A stretch of 37,592 bases of DNA from Blastocladiella britannica (taxonomy: Eukaryota > Blastocladiomycota > Blastocladiomycetes > Blastocladiales > Blastocladiaceae). The stretch is taken from the NCBI GenBank assembly GCA_025349905.2, contig MU624634.1, positions 1 to 37,592 of the forward strand, in the 5' to 3' direction. Shown here piece after piece: positions 11,583-21,170 of this stretch; within the stretch, counting starts at the first letter, position 1; every line of letters begins with the position of its first letter. The notes beneath the pieces were generated by a model. It saw only the letters and a program-made list of their open reading frames with translations. It had not been told where the DNA came from and searched no databases. Both the position numbers and the translations under genes were made by a program.

Positions 11583-14165
11583 ATGAAATCCATCCGGCGA
11601 GCCAAGGTGCGGCGCTTTCCAATCACGAGATCCAGTATTTCCAACTACTAAATAAAAATTTGGACAGATCGTGGAACCGTCCAAAGAAAAGGACCCAAAG
11701 GGATCCTCCACCGCGCTGAATGCCGCGGGTCTTGCACCAGGTGCCGGTGGAGCAGGTGGACCAGGCGGCGGTGGAGGTGCCCCCGGCGATCCGTCCGATC
11801 CCGGCGCGAATCCCGAGTGGATGCCGCCCAAACAACTCATGAAACCCCCCGGGCAACTGGCGCTCTCGGATAAAGAGCTGGAGGAAGAGATGACGCGCAT
11901 TCTCAATGCCAACAATCCGCACGCCCCACAAAACATTGCCCGCTGGATCCACAAGGAGCAAACGTACAAGGCCATGGCGTTCTCGGATCACCAGGTCACG
12001 CACTTTGAATTCGATGGGTACTTGATCTACAAGGGCGCCGCCAGCGGAGTGTCGGTCGGATCGGGAACCGAGGGCGAGCACGACGGTGGCGCTACTGCGG
12101 GCGGCGAGAAAAAGGACGGCGAGACTGATGCGGCCGCGGGAGGAGATGCACCAAAAGAGGTCCAGGATTCCGGCACCTCCACGACCACGACGGATATGGC
12201 TGTTGGTGCCGATGTCATGTTGCGCGACGAGAAGCGCTCGGCCAAGCCTCCAGCGCGCAATCAGTTCAACTACTCGGAGCGAGCAACGCAGACCGTCAAC
12301 AATCCGCCTCGGGTACGCCATTTACTTTTACAGTGGTTGGATCATACTTACAACATATATCAATATAGAGCCGAAGCACCAACACCGAACCCCCACCGCA
12401 TCGCACCTTCTCTGGAGCAGTCAACCAGTTTTCAATCTACGATTCGTACATTGAAGACGCCCTCGCCAAAGAGCGCGCCAAGGACAAGGCCAAGGTACCT
12501 CTATCTCATGAAAACATTTGGATTGGTACACACACTCAACTGACTCCAACAAAAAAAAAATTGAAAATTGAACAGAATGCTGGCGGAAAGGGCCACAAGG
12601 AAGACGAAAAGCCGCAAACATTGTCCGCCGCAGCCGACATTTCGACCACGGGCGGATCGGTCCATGTCCCCACCGCGCTAGACGAAGTGACGCGATCGCC
12701 CGAATTTTGCAAGCAGCTGGCGTCTCTGGAGCGCATGGCCAATCAAAACACGTTTGACGACATCACGCAGGACTACAAGTACTGGGACGACACTGCGGAC
12801 GAGTTGCGCGAGTCCAAGGAGGGCACGCTGCTGCCACTGTGGGAATTCACGTACCTGCGCGACAAGAAAAAGCACGTCACGGCCGTGGCATGGAACCCAG
12901 TGTGTGCCGACTTGTTTGTGGTCGCGTACGGATCGCTGGTGTTTTCCAAGCAAGGACCGGGAATCGTGTGCTGCTTCTCGCTCAAGAACCCGAGCTACCC
13001 GGAATACGTGTTCCCGACCCCCGCCGGCGTGCTGTGCATTGACGTGCACCCGAAGCGCCCGTACCTGGTCGCCGCGGGCCTCTACGACGGTTCCTGCTGC
13101 GTGTTTGACCTGTCCACCTCCCCGTCCACTTCCACGGGCAGCGCTGGTCCTGGTGGCGCCGGGTCTGCGTCGTGGGCCAATGGCGGTATGCCGGGCGGAG
13201 GCGGCAGCGGCAATGGAGGCGGTGGAGTGTCGGGTCAGGGAGTGCTGGGCGGGGGTGCCGGCGGTGGTAGTGGAGGCGGTGGTGGTGGCAGTGGCGGCGG
13301 TGGTGGTGGTGGAGGCGGCGGTAAGGACGGGGGCTCGGGCGCAGGGGGTGCGGGTCCCGGCGCAGGCGGAGCGGGCACGTCCTTCTCGTCGGCGCGGTAC
13401 CGGTCGTCGCTGACCGAGCAGCACCACGACCCCGTCTGGCAAGTGGCATGGCAGCCCGACGATCTCGACGGCAACCCCAATTTCTACAGCGTGTCGTCCG
13501 ACGGCACTGTCAAGCAAGCGATGCTAGTCAAGAACGAGCTCATGATGTCGACCATCATTGAGATTGCGGTTGCGGGCCACCCGCGCGCGGCCGTGTGCTT
13601 TGATTTCAACAAGCAGAACGACCACCTGTTTGTGGTGGGCACCGAGGAGGGCGATCTGATCAAGTGCTCCAAGGACTACAATAGCCAGTACCTGCAGACG
13701 TACGAGGGACACTCGATGGCCGTGTACCGGGTGCTGTACAACCCGTTCTACACGCCCGTGTTTCTGACCTGCTCAGCCGACTGGACGGTGCGGCTGTGGG
13801 ACCACTCGCAGCGCAAGCCCGTACTGCTGTTTGACTTTGGATGTACGGTGGCCGACATTGCATGGGCACCCTACTCGTCCACGGTGTTTGCGGTGGCCAC
13901 GTCCGAGGGCCGCGTGGTGGTGTACGACCTGGACGTCAACAAGTGGGGCCCGATCTGCTCGCAGCAAGTGGTTGGCGGGAAGGCGCGGCTGACGCGTCTG
14001 GCGTTCTCGCCGTTCGACCCGGTGCTGGTGGTGGGTGACGACAAAGGCCTGGTGGTGTCGCTCAAGCTGTCGCCCAACCTGCGCAAAGGCCGCGGTGAAC
14101 CAGAGGATCAAAAGGACCGGCTCGAGCGCGTGGTGATGCTGAGCCAGGGCAAGCGGGCCAATTAG
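11583..14165 (+). CDS. DNAI1: outer-arm axonemal dynein intermediate chain (DNAI1/ODA9-type, 794 aa)
   Basis: Exons 11583-11606, 11668-12312, 12369-12494 and 12576-14165 (introns 61, 56 and 81 nt). It is the WD-repeat intermediate chain that anchors outer dynein arms on flagellar doublets; its presence means the organism builds motile flagella. Family blocks: LTANNPHAPQN-like element (here RILNANNPHAPQNIARW), NQFNYSERATQT, NTFDDITQDYKYWDD, LLPLWEF, and C-terminal WD blades including HDPVWQVAWQ, FYSVSSDGTV, FLTCSADWTVRLWDHS and IVGDDKG-like VVGDDKGLVVSLKLSPNLRK. The eight-codon first exon (MKSIRRAK) is chosen because it splices in phase to an otherwise ATG-less open frame; it is the least certain part. 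A Gly-rich insert of about 78 residues (about 455-533) separates two WD blades. The N-terminal region also has a Gly/Pro run near residues 20-50. Confidence 0.95.
13145..13378 (+). repeat. GGN repeat tract encoding poly-Gly insert in DNAI1
   Basis: About 78 codons, mostly GGN with scattered Ser/Ala, coding for repeated GGGGGS-like linkers inside the WD-repeat region. The frame is open throughout and the flanking family sequence resumes in phase, so this is an in-frame expansion and not an intron. Confidence 0.85.
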
Positions 14166-14273
14166 AATCAACTTTTTCTTTTTGAATATTTAATACGCCG
14201 ACTCGATTTTTCGTCGTGCCTCTCCTTGATCGCCTTGATCATATTCAATCCAATTGAGACCGAAGTAATAACA

Positions 14274-15747
14274 ATGCTCGCCCGTCCGCCAGCTCTCCTC
14301 GCCCGCACTCTGACGCATGGTGTCCTGGCTCGTAGTGGTGCCCTGACTCGCGGTGCGGCACTCGCACGTCCGCATCTGGCCGTTATGAGTGCACGCGCCT
14401 TTTCTGCATCGCCGCGCTCGCACGCGTCTGGCTTTGGTTTCCGCCAGTCAGAAGACAATCTGCCCTGGAACACTGGTATACATTTCTATACCATCAAAGC
14501 TGCCCGTCAATTCTGACGCCCTTTTTTGGGGGACCAGTCATCAAGTTCGTGCCGCAGCAGCAATCGTGGGTCGTGGAGCGGTTCGGCCGGTTCTCGCGTC
14601 TCCTCGAGCCCGGACTCGCAGTCTTGCTGCCGTTTGTCGACTCCATCAGCTACGTGCACACGCTCAAGGAAGTTGCCGGTTTGTCATCCTTTTTCTTTTT
14701 TATACGTTGTGGCTACAACACTGACCCTTGTCTTATACTATAATGTAGTGGAGATCCCAGCGCAGGGCAGCATCACTTCGGACAATGTTGCGCTCGAGTT
14801 GGACGGCGTCCTGTATTACCGGGTCCGTCCTCCATTCTTTTTTTGCCAACGATTCGAATACTGACCTTTATCAATAACAGATCATTGACCCGTACAAGGC
14901 GTCATACGGCGTGGAAGACCCGGCGTTTGCGGTGGCGCAGCTGGCGCAGACGACGATGCGCGCCGAGATTGGCAAGTTGACGCTGGACCGCACGTTGTCG
15001 GAGCGCGCACATCTGAACGCGGCGATCATTGCGGCAATTGCCGAGGCGGCCGAGGCCTGGGGCATCGAGTGCCTGCGGTACGAGGTGCGCGACATTCACT
15101 TGCCGCAGTCGGTGGTGGCGGCCATGCACTCGCAGGTATCGGCGGAACGATCCAAGCGCGCGGCGATTCTCGAGTCCGAGGGCCGGCGCCAGGCGGCCAT
15201 CAATGTCGCCGAGGGAGACAAGCAGGCCGAGGTGTTGGCGTCCGAGGCCGCACGGATTGCCGCCATCAACGCCGCCGAGGGAAACGCGCAGGCGGTGCTT
15301 CTGCACGCGCAGGCCACCGCCAAGGGCATTCAGCAGGTCGCGTCTGCCATCGCCGAGGGCGATGGGAACGGCAACCATGGGAACGACGCGGCGTCGCTGC
15401 AGGTCGCTGAGCGGTGGGTCGATGCGTGGGGTGGGATCGCCAAGAACGCCGGGTCGGTCGTGGTGGTACCGAGCGCTCTTGGAGATGCGGCGGGGATGGT
15501 CGCCCAGGGCATGTCGGTCTTCAAGTCGATTGCCGGCGCCTCCTCTTCTTCTTCGTCTGCTCCTTCGTCTTCCCCTGCACCTTCTCCGATCCGGAGTGTC
15601 GGCGGCGGCAGCAGCAACAGCAGCAGCCGCCCGTCGGATCAGGAACTCGCACAAGCGTTCATGGCGTCGGGTGCATCGTCCTCGCAACTGAGCCGGGACG
15701 TGCAAGAGCTGAACCAGGACATTTTTGAAAAGACCCTGCGGATGTAA
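14274..15747 (+). CDS. STOML2: mitochondrial stomatin-like protein 2 (SPFH/prohibitin family, 427 aa)
   Basis: Exons 14274-14475, 14538-14678, 14749-14822 and 14881-15747 (introns 62, 70 and 58 nt). It is an SPFH-domain scaffold of the mitochondrial inner membrane that in this family organises cardiolipin-rich domains and respiratory complexes. The first about 50 residues are Arg/Ala/Leu-rich with few acidic residues, a plausible matrix-targeting presequence. The SPFH domain starts at IKFVPQQQSWVVERFGRF and runs through EIPAQGSITSDNVALELDGVLYYRI and a long Ala/Glu-rich coiled coil (AERSKRAAILESEGRRQAA). A Ser/Pro-rich tail follows the usual C-terminal region. The ATG at 14274 is the first that gives the presequence. 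It lies 108 bp downstream of DNAI1 in the same direction. Confidence 0.95.
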
Positions 15748-15813
15748 TCCGGTGATCAGTGTAAATCAATCCTTCGTTTTTCTGGGGATCCCCTTTCAAC
15801 TCTTGTAAAACAA

Positions 15814-17350
15814 ATGAATAACTCGCAATTACCAGTGCCACTGTCAACGATCGCCGCGCAGCCATGGGATCCATTGCGCTACGACCATGGAATGGAACAT
15901 ATTTGGAGCCCGATCATGTTAACCGTCACTGCACTCGTTGGCATCATGAATGGGGCAGTGGTGCTGACGGCGCTCGTCAACTCGAAACTGCGCGTTCAAA
16001 TTGCTCTCTTTGCCTGGAATGGATTGTTTTTCTGCATGTGGTGCGTGTAGCGCGCTGCTGTTTGGATCCCCAGTATTGAGTTAATATTGGCTGGATCACG
16101 CAACAATAGCACTGGAAATACTATTTTTATGCTGGGATCACTCGCGACGACTATCCAGTTCTGGTATGCGGGACAATGGGACGAGGTGTGTAAAAATAAA
16201 CATAAATATGGACATGGAGTCTCAACCCAGAAATGGTAATGGCAACAGTCACTGTGTACAAGGCTCGCCGGGATGAACGAGTTTTTCATGACCTTTAATG
16301 TGCTGCTCTCGATATGCATGACCACGGAGCGGATCGTGATGGTGGTAGCCGTTCGTCGCATGCCGCCGAAATTTGTGATTTACTGCGTCGGGACTGCGGG
16401 ACTGCTGGCGGCAGGCAATGCTGCCGTGAGTGGGATGCGAGGATCCATCATCTTTGCGTCCGGCCTATCATGCGCTCACCCGTACCCACTGTTGGTTGGG
16501 ATCACGGACGTCGGGTTGCTCATGGTGGCCGTCTCGTACTTGTTAGGTACCTTTACTTGCATACACTCTGTTTTGATGCATTATAACGACGATGAGATCT
16601 GGACAACTTGCAAAGTTGGAAACATACTATGTGTGTGGAAGCTCCAGCAAATGAAGCATCTCCGGACCCGGGTCATGACCGTCAGCAGCACGATCGTGAG
16701 CGAAAAGCGTCCGTTTATACTGAATAGCAAGAATGGTGCTGAACACTAGAGTATCTTTATTGAGTCGAAGATCAACAAACTGACGCATACATGCACAGCC
16801 CTTGCCGCGTTCTCGTCAGCGATTTCGCTTAACCATATGAACAATAGCAATGAAAGCCGAATTCAGCGGCAATTTGCACTGCGCGGGGCCTTGTCGGCCT
16901 TTGCAACATCGTTCGTCCCTTATTTCTTTCATTTTATTGTTGGTTCGACTGTGAAATAACTTGATGGATCCTCCCTATTCAGGCTCACCGTGGTTCCCAT
17001 GATTGTTTTGCTCTGCCACTGGTCGTTTTACGATCAGGCGGCACCTCGCGAGCTCGAGATTGGTTCGTCGTCCCGTCACATTCGATCCAATAACGGGAAT
17101 AATAATCGATCTAATGAATTTAGCGTCTCTGATCATGATGGCAACAACCAACCTGGTCGATCCACTCATTGTGCTTTGGTTTGACCGAAAACTCCGGTCA
17201 GTGATGATCAATGCCCTGATGCCGAGGTGGTTCGTACGTCGCTTCCGATCGGATCCCAGTGCGTCAACAGTGGAGGGGAGCGAGGCCGACCGAGATCCAG
17301 CAGGTGAGATTGGAATCACCACGCTGCAAGTCGTGCAGACAATAAAGTAA
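15814..17350 (+). CDS. rhodopsin-family (class A)-like seven-transmembrane receptor A (377 aa, 7 exons)
   Basis: Exons 15814-16040, 16110-16185, 16249-16546, 16616-16695, 16765-16910, 16983-17062 and 17124-17350. Seven hydrophobic segments. Class A-type landmarks: Asn in TM1 (IMNGAVV); Cys104 at the top of TM3 exactly 25 residues before Arg129 in TTERI (the E/DR(Y) position); RRMP in loop 2; Cys176 in extracellular loop 2 (SGLSC); Pro281 in TM6; and NLVDPLIVLWFDRKLR (Asp315-Pro316) in TM7/helix 8, where NPxxY is expected. W6.48 and the NPxxY Tyr are absent. Receptor B at 25935 aligns without gaps through exons 1-3. The exon 5 start is uncertain: the acceptor at 16764 or at 16770 both keep frame. 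The N-terminus (about 25 residues) has one early NxS site and no clear signal peptide. The ligand is unknown; GPCR assignment is inference from the motif set. Confidence 0.8.
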
Positions 17351-17454
17351 CGCTTTTATGTAACTCAACCACACCAAAAGAGTGGACGCGGCGCCTAAGC
17401 AAGGCGGGTATACATTAGGGTAACCGTTCGTGACGTGGAAAAATCTTGGGCTGC

Positions 17455-17490
17455 GCTTTTGGAGTAAAGTGCGCTCTTTGCTCCAAAGGC
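17455..17490 (+). repeat. near-perfect inverted repeat (15-bp stem, 6-nt loop) in the 17351-17594 intergenic gap
   Basis: Arms 17455-17469 and 17476-17490 pair at 13 of 15 positions as DNA, and the two exceptions become G-U pairs in a plus-strand RNA, leaving the loop TGCGCT. It lies 105 nt beyond the stop of receptor A and 104 nt before the ATG at 17595, so it could sit in a 3' end, a 5' untranslated region, or act as a palindromic protein-binding site. The rest of this 244-bp gap shows no gene; a TATA-like TATATACGG lies at about 17548. Confidence 0.6.
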
Positions 17491-17594
17491 TAAAATAATG
17501 CGGTGCCCGTACCGCTCCTACCCCACTGTCCTGCCTCCCGTTAATTCTATATACGGCCGCGCCGCACTTGCTTAATCGAGTCTTACAAAATATC

Positions 17595-19574
17595 ATGAAA
17601 ATGCCCCTGGACATTCCGGATGTCGTCGAGCACATGCTATGCATGGCCGCCGCCCATACATGGGACTTGCAAGACCTGGCCGCGCTTGCCCTGGTTCTCT
17701 CGCACGCAACGGTACCCGCTGTCCTGCCCGCGGTGCTCGACCAGGGCCACCCGTCACTGACATCTTCTTGCGTCGTTGCCGCGGGCGTGGTCCTGCCGCT
17801 CCCGTACCTGACGCGACACCTCTCCATGTACGAGTTGGTATCTACGATCATGACCGCCGGTGATGGCGCCGCGCTCGAGCAGTGTTTAAAGGCATGGGTG
17901 AACCGAGCCCAGCCGAAATCGGACCACTTCTCGCGCGACCTTAAGGAATTGCTGTCGGCCGCGTCTGGCGCAGGACGAATCGCAGTTTTGGACTGGGCTG
18001 TGACATGTTGGAGCGACCAAGTGACGGCGATGCCGACCCTCGTGGAGCCGGCCAGCGTCCACGGCCAGCTGTTGGCGCTCGAGTGGTGGTGGGCGCGGAC
18101 CCAGAGCCAAGGACCGCGGACGCGCGACCGGACCGAGGGTGCGTGGGTCGATCCCATGCACCAGCTGCAAGCCGCGACCGATGCCCTGCAGTTACCGGTA
18201 CTGCAGTGGCTATGGGCACGGCGCGACGCGTGGCGCGACGACGACGGGCTACCATACGCGTGCGCCATGGTTAACGTGGACGTGGCCACCGGGAGCGGCG
18301 CCATTGACATTCTCGACTGGGTCCTGGAACTCGCTACCCAGGGGCTCATCAACATGTACTGGTCCCCAAGCGCGCTCTCGGACGCGGCCAAGAAAGGTCA
18401 CTGGAACTCGCTCCAGTGGTGGTGGAAACTCGCGCTGATCCCAGACCTGGCGCTCGAGGTGCCGCTGGCGGCCTCTGTCATCACCTGGGCTGCCAAGAAC
18501 CGGCGCGCGATCCAGCGGGTAATGGGCACCAACAAAAACCACAACAAGAGCAACAACCGGTACACTCGTCCCATCCCGTTCATGGCCAACCCAGCCCAGC
18601 TGTTTATCGAGGCGTCGACATCGGGCAACGTCGAGCACCTCGACTGGCTATGGGTCCGGCTGCCGCACATCCGGCGCATGTCGTACGAGCACTTTGGGCC
18701 GCTGTCGTGGACCTACTTCAAGTACGGGAAACGGTCGCGCGAGTGCGTGCGCGAGATGCTCATGCACTGCACCACCGCCGCGGCCATGGACTGGTGGACC
18801 ACTAAGGCGCCGAAATTCGCGGTGCTTCCGGACACGACCGCGTTCCACAGAGTCACGGACGCGGCGCAACTGGGCGCGATCGAGTGGTGGGAGGCCCGTA
18901 TGGGGTCGGAGCTGGACGTGGACGACCGGCTGGACTGGGCCATTCGGTTCTGGGACGACACGGCCAAGCTCGACTGGTGGTGGGCCCGCCGCCGTGGGAG
19001 CGTCGGCGTGGACGGTGTTTGGCGCCCGAACGAGACCCAGCTCGAGGATCTGTGCACGTGGCTGTTTGGGACCGACCACCAGTACGCAGTCAAGATCGGC
19101 GGCAGTCCCGCGCTGCTCCGATGGTGGTGGCCGCGGCTGGTGTCCTGCCCAACCATGCCCTGGAACACGTGGATGGAGCAGATCATGGCCACGGCGGCCG
19201 TGGGCGGGTGCTTGGAGCCCATGCAGTGGTGGTGGGACCACCAGGACCGGGTACACCCGGCGTACGTGCGGGTCGAGTACGTGCTGGCCGAGGCGCTGGT
19301 GCACGACCAGCCCGAGGTCGTGGACTGGCTGTTGCCGCCGCGGCCGCACATGAATGAAGATGGCAGTACTTGCTTCGAGCGGCAGCTGCGGTACGCGTAC
19401 GTCATGGACCGGCTTGCGGACCCCATCGCTCACCGACATGTCATTGAGACGATCTCGGTCGCGGCGGCCGCCGGCGATAAAGAGCGCAGTTCGCTGTTCC
19501 AGTGGTGGTGGGCCATGTGCGACCTGCATCATTGGCCGGTGCCTGGACAGCAGGACGACTGCAATGCAGAATAA
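17595..19574 (+). CDS. tryptophan-rich helical-repeat protein, degenerate ankyrin-like (659 aa, single exon)
   Basis: Single exon, ATG at 17595; the frame extends upstream only through non-ATG codons. At least ten units recur with a core of hydrophobic-x-(E/D/Q)-W-(W/L)-W, for example ALEWWWAR, VLQWLWAR, SLQWWWKL, HLDWLWVR, AIEWWEAR, KLDWWWAR, LLRWWWPR, PMQWWWDH and LFQWWWAM, spaced roughly 35-70 residues apart. Several are preceded by (D/S)A(A/T)xxGxx-type segments like the first helix of ankyrin repeats (for example DAAKKGHWNSLQWWW), so I read it as a diverged ankyrin-like repeat array. The N-terminal about 120 residues (DIPDVVEHMLCMAA) look like an F-box-like or cap region but are not diagnostic. 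There are no transmembrane or catalytic motifs. It is probably a protein-protein interaction scaffold; partners are unknown. Confidence 0.8.
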   Translation: MKMPLDIPDVVEHMLCMAAAHTWDLQDLAALALVLSHATVPAVLPAVLDQGHPSLTSSCVVAAGVVLPLPYLTRHLSMYELVSTIMTAGDGAALEQCLKAWVNRAQPKSDHFSRDLKELLSAASGAGRIAVLDWAVTCWSDQVTAMPTLVEPASVHGQLLALEWWWARTQSQGPRTRDRTEGAWVDPMHQLQAATDALQLPVLQWLWARRDAWRDDDGLPYACAMVNVDVATGSGAIDILDWVLELATQGLINMYWSPSALSDAAKKGHWNSLQWWWKLALIPDLALEVPLAASVITWAAKNRRAIQRVMGTNKNHNKSNNRYTRPIPFMANPAQLFIEASTSGNVEHLDWLWVRLPHIRRMSYEHFGPLSWTYFKYGKRSRECVREMLMHCTTAAAMDWWTTKAPKFAVLPDTTAFHRVTDAAQLGAIEWWEARMGSELDVDDRLDWAIRFWDDTAKLDWWWARRRGSVGVDGVWRPNETQLEDLCTWLFGTDHQYAVKIGGSPALLRWWWPRLVSCPTMPWNTWMEQIMATAAVGGCLEPMQWWWDHQDRVHPAYVRVEYVLAEALVHDQPEVVDWLLPPRPHMNEDGSTCFERQLRYAYVMDRLADPIAHRHVIETISVAAAAGDKERSSLFQWWWAMCDLHHWPVPGQQDDCNAE

Positions 19575-19676
19575 AAATGTGGCTTGCGAATTTTTTTTTT
19601 TTTCACTTGTGTTCAGTCCGATAATACAACTGGCGCTCCCTCCAGACTCCATCACGTCCGTCTAATAATTTAAAAA

Positions 19677-20362
19677 ATGGTATTATTCATTCAACTTTTC
19701 GAATGGTTATTGCTGTCGCTACCCATCGCCGTCGCCGTCAATCCGTCACCGTCGCCATCAACGCCGCTCCGTGGTCCATACGAATGCGCACTGTCTGGGA
19801 TATATCAGTTACACGCAAAAATATAGACGCTGCCACGCCAGTCCATCCGCTTCGAATGGGCTAGAAACCGTTAATTTAGTGCTACTATCACGAACGACTA
19901 CGAAATTATGACTGCCCAACCTACACGACGGCGACGACCATGACGGGCGACCTAATAAACGCAAAAAAAAGAAGATAATGGACTGGACCATCCCACAAAT
20001 TGCTCACAATAAACAAAAAAAATATTTAAAATAACAGGGCAAGGGTACCCCTTCGTTCGGTAAGCGCCACACCAAGTCGCACACGCTCTGCAAGCGTTGC
20101 GGCCGTCGTTCGTTCCACAACCAGAAGAAGACGTGCGCGCAGTGCGGCTACCCGTCGGCCAAGCTCCGCAACTTCAACTGGTCCGAGAAGTCGCAGCGCC
20201 GCAAGACTACCGGCACTGGCCGCATGCGTCACCTCAAGCTGGTGAACCGTCGCTTTGTCAACGGTTTCCGCTCGGGTATGTGCTATTTTTACTTTTCTGC
20301 TGTGGATCTTATCTCTGACCAAATTTTGTACTTAAGGCACCGCCAAGCCCGCTTCGGCTTAA
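19677..20362 (+). CDS. RPL37: ribosomal protein eL37 (88 aa, 3 exons)
   Basis: Exons 20038-20275 and 20337-20362 are secure: [27 protein letters not shown] and the second CxxC pair (CAQCG) form the zinc ribbon of this 60S subunit protein, and [17 protein letters not shown] is the family C-terminal block. The start codon lies in a separate exon. I propose the ATG at 19677-19679 directly followed by GT (intron 19680-20037, 358 nt), giving [12 protein letters not shown], as in the plant and some other eL37 proteins; a start codon alone in exon 1 is common for ribosomal protein genes. A second ATG|GT about 25 nt downstream is an alternative. The intron is several times longer than any other here, shows no open frame, and was not found to contain a clear snoRNA. 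Confidence 0.85.
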
Positions 20363-20423
20363 ATTTGTCAATTTTTATCGTAATGAAAAAGGAAAAATTG
20401 GGCCAATTGTTTATTTTACTATG

Positions 20424-20832
20424 TTACTCGTCTGGAATCTCGATCGCAGGAATCGCCTGTTCGGCCGCGGCCACCGCGCTGGGATCCAATTGACGCAGCA
20501 CCAGCAACAGTTTGGCGAGCCGGAGATGGGCCGAGTCCAGGTCGCGCTTGAGATCGCGCAGCTCGTCTTGGGCCAGTTTAAAGATGGGTGTATTGGCAGC
20601 AAGTCGGGATTTGGCGTGTTCGTTCAATCCCGCCAGTTCTCGTGCCGCGGCCGACAGTGCTGCAGCTCTTTTTTTTATATCTTAATTTGCTTGAGGATTG
20701 CATTACCCTCACACGTCAACACAAACGGACGTACGTGGCTTGTTGTGAGGCGACCGTGGACTGCACCGACGGCAACTCTGCTGGAGCGGCCACCAGGAGC
20801 TCCGAGATGGTTGCGTCGGCGGGAATTGACAT
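20424..20832 (-). CDS. KXD1: KxDL-motif protein, BORC/BLOC-one-related subunit (113 aa, 2 exons)
   Basis: Minus-strand exons 20832-20735 and 20667-20424 (intron 67 nt, donor GTACGT). It is a short, Ala/Leu-rich coiled-coil protein. The diagnostic element is [15 protein letters not shown] (KxDL motif within the helix), followed by a Pro-containing end (IPAIEIPDE), paralleling the MKRDLDSI...IPE arrangement of animal KXD1. In animals KXD1 is a BORC subunit governing lysosome/endosome positioning, and fungi have related BLOC-1-like complexes on endosomes. The length is shorter than the human protein, which carries an extended tail. Identification rests on one motif plus architecture. The gene converges on RPL37 (61-bp gap) and is divergent from the gene at 20874. 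Confidence 0.72.
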
Positions 20833-20873
20833 TGTTTTTTTTCTTTTTCTTGATCGAATTATTGAAGAAACAA
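20833..20873. promoter_or_regulatory. 41-bp bidirectional promoter, KXD1 / twin-CX9C gene
   Basis: The two divergent ATGs are only 41 bp apart. The interval is a T-rich run plus an AT-rich segment, so transcription starts must be almost on top of the start codons or inside the opposite gene. Confidence 0.6.
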
Positions 20874-21138
20874 ATGTCCTCGCCAAACACAACCAGCCCT
20901 GGAAAAGGAGTGCCATCGCTGGGCGAGTTCTGCCGCACCGAGGCCAAGGCGTCGCTCAAGTGCCTCGAGGACAATGGCTACAACAAGTCGGCGTGCTCGG
21001 CCCTGTTCCAGGACTACATTGACTGCAAGAAGGGATGGGTATCGTTCGTTCCCTTTTTTTGTCGATTTTTTTCCCTTGGCTCAACTTACTCTTGAATGGA
21101 CACAGCAAAAACTGCGCAAGGACGCTAACCGGCGCTGA
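20874..21138 (+). CDS. COX23: twin CX9C mitochondrial protein, COX23/CHCHD7-like (65 aa, 2 exons)
   Basis: Exons 20874-21038 and 21106-21138 (intron 67 nt). Two CX9C motifs are visible: C-RTEAKASLK-C and C-SALFQDYID-C, separated by LEDNGYNKSA, then KKGWQKLRKDANRR. This coiled-coil-helix-coiled-coil-helix fold is imported into the mitochondrial intermembrane space and oxidised by the MIA40 relay. The spacing, the CLEDNGY(N) segment and the basic C-terminus with a Trp after the last Cys fit Cox23/CHCHD7, needed for cytochrome c oxidase assembly, better than Cox17 or Cox19. There is no cleavable presequence, as expected. The exact member among small CX9C proteins is less certain than the family. 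Confidence 0.82.
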
Positions 21139-21170
21139 AATGGAACGAAAATATAAACTGTATTATTTTT

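Noticed and set aside
17264..18391. 375-codon minus-strand open frame overlapping receptor A and the Trp-repeat gene
   Set aside because: Antisense to a well-supported coding exon in GC-rich DNA; composition is the mirror of the sense codons and no family block is seen.
18648..19655. 335-codon minus-strand open frame across the Trp-repeat gene
   Set aside because: Shadow frame: its Pro/His-rich sequence is what CCA/CCAC complements of TGG codons produce.
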